Positions 5,169 through 8,092 of a stretch of 8,092 bases of DNA are shown one piece after another. This DNA is from Chloroflexota bacterium (lineage in GTDB: Bacteria; Chloroflexota; Anaerolineae; Anaerolineales; Villigracilaceae). Position numbers and translations under genes: made by a program. The notes under the pieces were generated by a model that made no database searches, was not told where the DNA came from, and worked only from the letters and a program-made list of their open reading frames with translations. The stretch lies in NCBI GenBank assembly GCA_021796155.1, contig JAJYOO010000089.1, positions 1-8,092 of the forward strand, read 5' to 3'. Within the stretch, counting starts at the first letter, position 1; every line of letters begins with the position of its first letter.

Positions 5169-6496
5169 CGTAAAGATTCCAATACTTCAAAATAACCAGG
5201 AAAAGTTTTTGAAACACAGGATGGATTTTCGATTGTTACATCGTCAACTCGTAAACCGATCAAAGAGAAAGCCATTGCCATACGATGATCGTTGTAGGTT
5301 TGAATGTTGGCAGGTTTGAAAGTTGAACATGGATAAATCGTCATTCCATCTTCATGCTCTTCAACTTGTACGCCAAGACGTTTCAACTCGGTGCAAGTTG
5401 CAGAAACTCGATCTGTCTCTTTCATTCGTGCCGAGGCTATTCCGCGAATCGTTGTTGGTGAAGACGCAAAGGGCGCAATCACCGCGAGGGTTTGGGCGGT
5501 ATCGGGAATGTCGCGCATGTCTACGTCAATTCCGAAGATGGACGTTGAACGTTGAACCGTAATTAAGTTGTTAGATTCCGTTACAACACAGCCCATTTGT
5601 TGAAGCACGTCAAGGAAAGCAGTGTCGCCTTGTTTGGATTCACATGAGATATTTTCAATGCAAATTGTTCCGCCGCAGATAGCGGGTGCGGCGAAAAAGT
5701 AAGAAGCTGCGGAGGCATCGGATTCGATCAAGTAAGAAGAAAGAGGAAAGAAAAATGATGGATGAATGGCAAAGTAATTGTATCCATCCCGTTCGATCTC
5801 GATGCCGAAGTCTTTCATGATGGCAACGGTCATATCTATGTATGGTTTGGAGTTTAACTCGGTGATAACTTCTATCTCGACTGGAGAATTTGCATACGGC
5901 GCAACCATCAATAATGCTGAAAGAAATTGACTCGAAATATTTCCGGCAATTTTTGTTTTCCCGCCGGGCAAGCCGTTAGCGATTATTTTTACCGGGGGAC
6001 AAATTTGACCGTTGACCGTGGACGGTTGACGGTCAACGGTCCATGGTCTACCGTCGGCTGCTAATGGAACAGATTCGATCTTACAACCCAATTGTGAAAG
6101 CGCATCAACTAAATCGCCAATTGGCCTCTCTCTCATTCTTGAATCACCATCCAAAATATATTCGCCGTTGCTAAGCGTCAGAAACGCGGACAAAAATCTC
6201 GCCGCAGTACCGGCATTGCCAATAAATAATTCTGCCTTGTTGACTGGGATTTTCCCACCCAAACCCATGACCGTCATTTCACGATTTGCTTCATGCAATT
6301 GAATATCAAAACCCAGCGTTCGCAAAGCTCTGGCAAAGTAAAGCGAGTCATCGGAAAATAGTGCATTTGTGAGACGAGTTTTGCCGTTGGCAAGTGCCGC
6401 GATCAATAACGCACGATTAGTCAGTGATTTGGAGCCGGGCACACGGACGGTTGCATTTAGCGGGTGACGGATTGGTCTAATTTCAAGCGATGTCAT
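5165..6496 (-). CDS. aroA: 3-phosphoshikimate 1-carboxyvinyltransferase (EPSP synthase)
   Basis: EPSP synthase, joining phosphoenolpyruvate to shikimate-3-phosphate. From the ATG at 6496 it has 443 residues, slightly long for the family. Motifs: VPGSKSLTNRA with K23, GNAGTAARFL at 93-102, ISSQFLSALLM, IPDTAQTLA with catalytic D332, KETDR with E360, NDHRMAMA at 402-409, and SKTFPGYF with K430. Start 6496 is chosen because it overlaps the tyrA stop as ATGA, like the next two junctions, and gives an N-terminus of family type. An in-frame ATG at 6520 (eight residues longer, with AAGG four bases upstream) is a real alternative. The excess length is explained by a heptamer array encoding residues 148-164. 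F101 stands where E. coli has proline. Low-complexity tracts also occur near residues 245-255 and 314-319. Confidence 0.97.
   Translation of the reverse strand: MTSLEIRPIRHPLNATVRVPGSKSLTNRALLIAALANGKTRLTNALFSDDSLYFARALRTLGFDIQLHEANREMTVMGLGGKIPVNKAELFIGNAGTAARFLSAFLTLSNGEYILDGDSRMRERPIGDLVDALSQLGCKIESVPLAADGRPWTVDRQPSTVNGQICPPVKIIANGLPGGKTKIAGNISSQFLSALLMVAPYANSPVEIEVITELNSKPYIDMTVAIMKDFGIEIERDGYNYFAIHPSFFFPLSSYLIESDASAASYFFAAPAICGGTICIENISCESKQGDTAFLDVLQQMGCVVTESNNLITVQRSTSIFGIDVDMRDIPDTAQTLAVIAPFASSPTTIRGIASARMKETDRVSATCTELKRLGVQVEEHEDGMTIYPCSTFKPANIQTYNDHRMAMAFSLIGLRVDDVTIENPSCVSKTFPGYFEVLESLR
5542..5555. repeat. Two-unit heptamer in aroA
   Basis: ACGTTGA occurs twice in direct tandem, read as part of VQRSTS in AroA (residues 314-319). 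The protein length at this point looks normal, so this is a minor tract. It is listed because it shares the 7-nt period of the arrays at 4793 and 6007. Confidence 0.45.
6007..6055. repeat. Seven-unit degenerate heptamer array inside aroA
   Basis: The 49 bp divide exactly into seven heptamers: GACCGTT, GACCGTG, GACGGTT, GACGGTC, AACGGTC, CATGGTC and TACCGTC (consensus about GACGGTC). The first units are reverse complements of later ones, giving a perfect 13-bp inverted repeat (6007-6019 with 6029-6041). On the minus strand the array is read through as DGRPWTVDRQPSTVNGQ (residues 148-164 from the 6496 start). This segment is absent from typical EPSP synthases, which go almost directly from the GCKIES region to the CPPVKI/LPGGK region. 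Confidence 0.8.
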
Positions 6497-7350
6497 TTGA
6501 CAAATGTTTGATAATTGCATTGTGCCTTATTTAGGATCGATTCAAGCTTTGAAAAATCATTGGAGGAAATCGCGAATTCAATTTCAGCAAGATGGTTTTG
6601 AAATTCATATAAAGCTTCTACAACATTTTCACGATTCGATTGCAAAATGCCGAGCATCATGGAAGATGATGTTCCAGCCAAACGACTTGTAGATTTGAAT
6701 CCGGGGCCGATAAATGAAGCAACTTCCGTGGGCGTGGAAAGCACCAGTGCCGATGAAAGCAAAAATGGGAAATGGCTTGTAGCTGCGAGAATGCGATCAT
6801 GTTCAATCGCATCGAGAATCTTTGACTTCGCACCAATCGCTTCGATGATTTGATGTGCGGCAGATAACGCTCGCGGCGTGGTTCGTTCCAGCGGAGTCAA
6901 AATAAACGGCGCATTTTGATAAAGGGTTGATTCGGCATTGGCGAGAGAAAGTTTTTCTTTTCCGCAGATTGGATGTCCGCCAATGGGATCAAATCGTTCG
7001 GGCAAACGCGACATGGCTTCGACAATCAAATGTTTTGTCGAGCCGAGATCAAGTACGATACAACGATTCGATGTGAAAAATGCCAATTGTTCAAGCAGAG
7101 TCAAAATCGTGGGAACAGGCGCGGACAAAATAACGAGGTCAGCTTCAGGCAAGAGTTTGGCGGGATCGCTATCAGCGAGGTCAACGATATTTTCACGGCA
7201 AGCCAGCTCAAGCGTCGCGTGATCCGAATCAATTCCATAAAGAGCGGCACATTTTCCTTTCAACGCCAAAGCCAGTGAGCCGCCCATCAATCCCAATCCA
7301 ATGATCGCGATTTTTGCATCCGCAAGAACAAAATCATCTTCGCTGTTCAT
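6493..7350 (-). CDS. tyrA: Prephenate (or arogenate) dehydrogenase
   Basis: A monofunctional TyrA of 285 residues, oxidatively decarboxylating prephenate (or arogenate) on the route to tyrosine. The Rossmann motif GLGLMGGSLA is at residues 18-27. D41 at the end of the second strand favours NAD over NADP by family rule. DLGSTKH (101-107), GGHPICGKE (124-132, with H126) and HDRILAATSHFP (184-195, with H193) are the conserved catalytic-domain blocks. There is no ACT regulatory domain and no chorismate mutase domain. The frame stays open to 7509, but that extension overlaps DAHP synthase and adds no TyrA homology. The ATG at 7350 has GGAT upstream and lies one base beyond the DAHP synthase stop. 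An ATG at 7359, three residues longer, is also possible. The gene ends in an ATGA overlap with aroA. Confidence 0.95.
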   Translation of the reverse strand: MNSEDDFVLADAKIAIIGLGLMGGSLALALKGKCAALYGIDSDHATLELACRENIVDLADSDPAKLLPEADLVILSAPVPTILTLLEQLAFFTSNRCIVLDLGSTKHLIVEAMSRLPERFDPIGGHPICGKEKLSLANAESTLYQNAPFILTPLERTTPRALSAAHQIIEAIGAKSKILDAIEHDRILAATSHFPFLLSSALVLSTPTEVASFIGPGFKSTSRLAGTSSSMMLGILQSNRENVVEALYEFQNHLAEIEFAISSNDFSKLESILNKAQCNYQTFVK

Positions 7351-7351
7351 A

Positions 7352-8092
7352 TCACGCATCCATTGATTGTGTTTGATGAATCGGCGCAATGCGTCGCCCA
7401 ACGGCTCCAGCAATTGCCGCGACCTGACGAACCAATTCCGCGAAGCGTTCGGGCTTGAGAGACTGGCGGCCATCGGACAGAGCGTGCGCCGGATCGGGAT
7501 GAACTTCAATAATCAAACCATCGGCTCCGGCGGCGATGGCAGCACGCGCCACGGCAGTGACGTAATCGGCATGACCGGTGGAATGCGACGGATCAAGAAT
7601 CACAGGCAGATGCGTGAGACTCTTTAGCACCGGAATGGCATTGATGTCAGTTGTGTTGCGCGTGGCAGTTTCAAATGTGCGAATGCCGCGCTCACAAAGC
7701 ATCACCTGCCCATTGCCGCCCGCGAGAATGTATTCAGCGGACATCAACAATTCTTCAATCGTTCCGCTCAACCCGCGCTTGAGCAAAACGGGCGTACGCG
7801 TTTCGCCGACCGCGCGCAAAAGGTTATAGTTCTGCATATTGCGCGCGCCGATCTGCAACACGTCAACATACTTCAACATCACATCAAGTTGCGACTGCGA
7901 CATGATCTCGGCCACAATGGGCATACCCGTTTGCTCACGCGCTTCGACAAGATATTCGAGTCCTTCCTCGCCCAAACCTTGAAAAGCATACGGCGACGTG
8001 CGCGGCTTAAAGACTCCGCCGCGCAAAGCGTTCGCACCCGCTTCACGGACAGCGTGCGCCGTTTCGAGAATCTGCGTTCGTGACTCGACCGA
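7352..8092 (-). CDS. aroF: 3-deoxy-7-phosphoheptulonate (DAHP) synthase, type I-beta, 5'-truncated by the window
   Basis: The last 246 residues of a DAHP synthase, which condenses phosphoenolpyruvate and erythrose-4-phosphate in the first pathway step. The open frame runs to the window edge and the first visible residues, SVESRTQ, continue the family's GPCSVES block. The metal-binding cysteine and the N-terminal region are therefore outside. Visible motifs: [11 protein letters not shown] at 24-34, LLKRG at 103-107, LDPSHSTGH at 166-174 (metal ligand H170), IEVHPDP at 195-201 (E196) and LSDGRQSL at 205-212 (D207). The pattern is the Thermotoga/Bacillus-like I-beta group, not the E. coli AroFGH type. 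Any regulatory ferredoxin-like or chorismate mutase domain would be N-terminal and cannot be judged. The TTG at 8026 is an internal codon, not the start. The stop abuts tyrA. Confidence 0.97.
   Translation of the reverse strand, partial: SVESRTQILETAHAVREAGANALRGGVFKPRTSPYAFQGLGEEGLEYLVEAREQTGMPIVAEIMSQSQLDVMLKYVDVLQIGARNMQNYNLLRAVGETRTPVLLKRGLSGTIEELLMSAEYILAGGNGQVMLCERGIRTFETATRNTTDINAIPVLKSLTHLPVILDPSHSTGHADYVTAVARAAIAAGADGLIIEVHPDPAHALSDGRQSLKPERFAELVRQVAAIAGAVGRRIAPIHQTQSMDA

Noticed and set aside
6007..6055. CRISPR-like repeats
   Set aside because: The units are 7 nt, contiguous and without spacers, and lie within an intact enzyme gene.
7351..7509. 53-residue N-terminal extension of tyrA
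   Set aside because: It overlaps the C-terminal part of DAHP synthase in another frame, and the Rossmann motif then lies far from the N-terminus. The ATGs at 7350 and 7359 are better starts.
8024..8026. TTG as start of the DAHP synthase
   Set aside because: The frame continues to the window edge and encodes SVESRTQ...REAGANA, the conserved sequence before [11 protein letters not shown], so this TTG is an internal leucine codon.

Overview
The window is one end of a bacterial aromatic amino acid operon. Every gene lies on the minus strand, so transcription runs from position 8092 towards position 1. In transcription order the genes are: a type I-beta DAHP synthase (its 5' end cut by the window edge), tyrA (prephenate/arogenate dehydrogenase), aroA (EPSP synthase), aroE (shikimate dehydrogenase), aroC (chorismate synthase), a fused aroK-aroB (shikimate kinase plus 3-dehydroquinate synthase), a degV-family gene, and aroQ (type II 3-dehydroquinase). 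A strong intrinsic terminator follows. Together these cover all seven steps from erythrose-4-phosphate and phosphoenolpyruvate to chorismate, plus the tyrosine-specific dehydrogenase. No chorismate mutase is visible.

Layout. 7352-8092 is the truncated DAHP synthase. 6493-7350 tyrA, 5165-6496 aroA, 4317-5168 aroE and 3151-4320 aroC are packed tightly, with ATGA stop/start overlaps at tyrA/aroA, aroA/aroE and aroE/aroC. A 62-bp gap filled mostly by a repeat-like sequence precedes aroKB (1562-3088). A 60-bp gap carrying a strong Shine-Dalgarno precedes degV (647-1501). A 116-bp gap containing a GC-rich dispersed-type repeat precedes aroQ (93-530). The terminator is at 38-65. I see no gene on the plus strand; open frames there are shadows of the aro genes.

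Organism. Moderate G+C, the aroK-aroB fusion, the gene order and the style of the small repeats suggest an Anaerolineae-like member of the Chloroflexota. This is inference from memory, not a search result. From memory the gene order also matches the Thermotoga maritima aro cluster, apart from the extra degV gene.

The metabolic content is ordinary. What is unusual is the density of short repetitive DNA inside the coding sequences of essential-type enzymes. It comprises a seven-unit degenerate heptamer array in aroA, a three-unit heptamer array in aroE, a 19-nt perfect palindrome in aroKB, and a 20-nt element in aroE that is a shorter copy of the intergenic repeat upstream of aroQ. All are read through in frame and sit in loops or linkers of the proteins. 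They resemble in principle the protein-coding palindromic elements of Rickettsia and the heptameric repeats of cyanobacteria, and are the main lead from this window.
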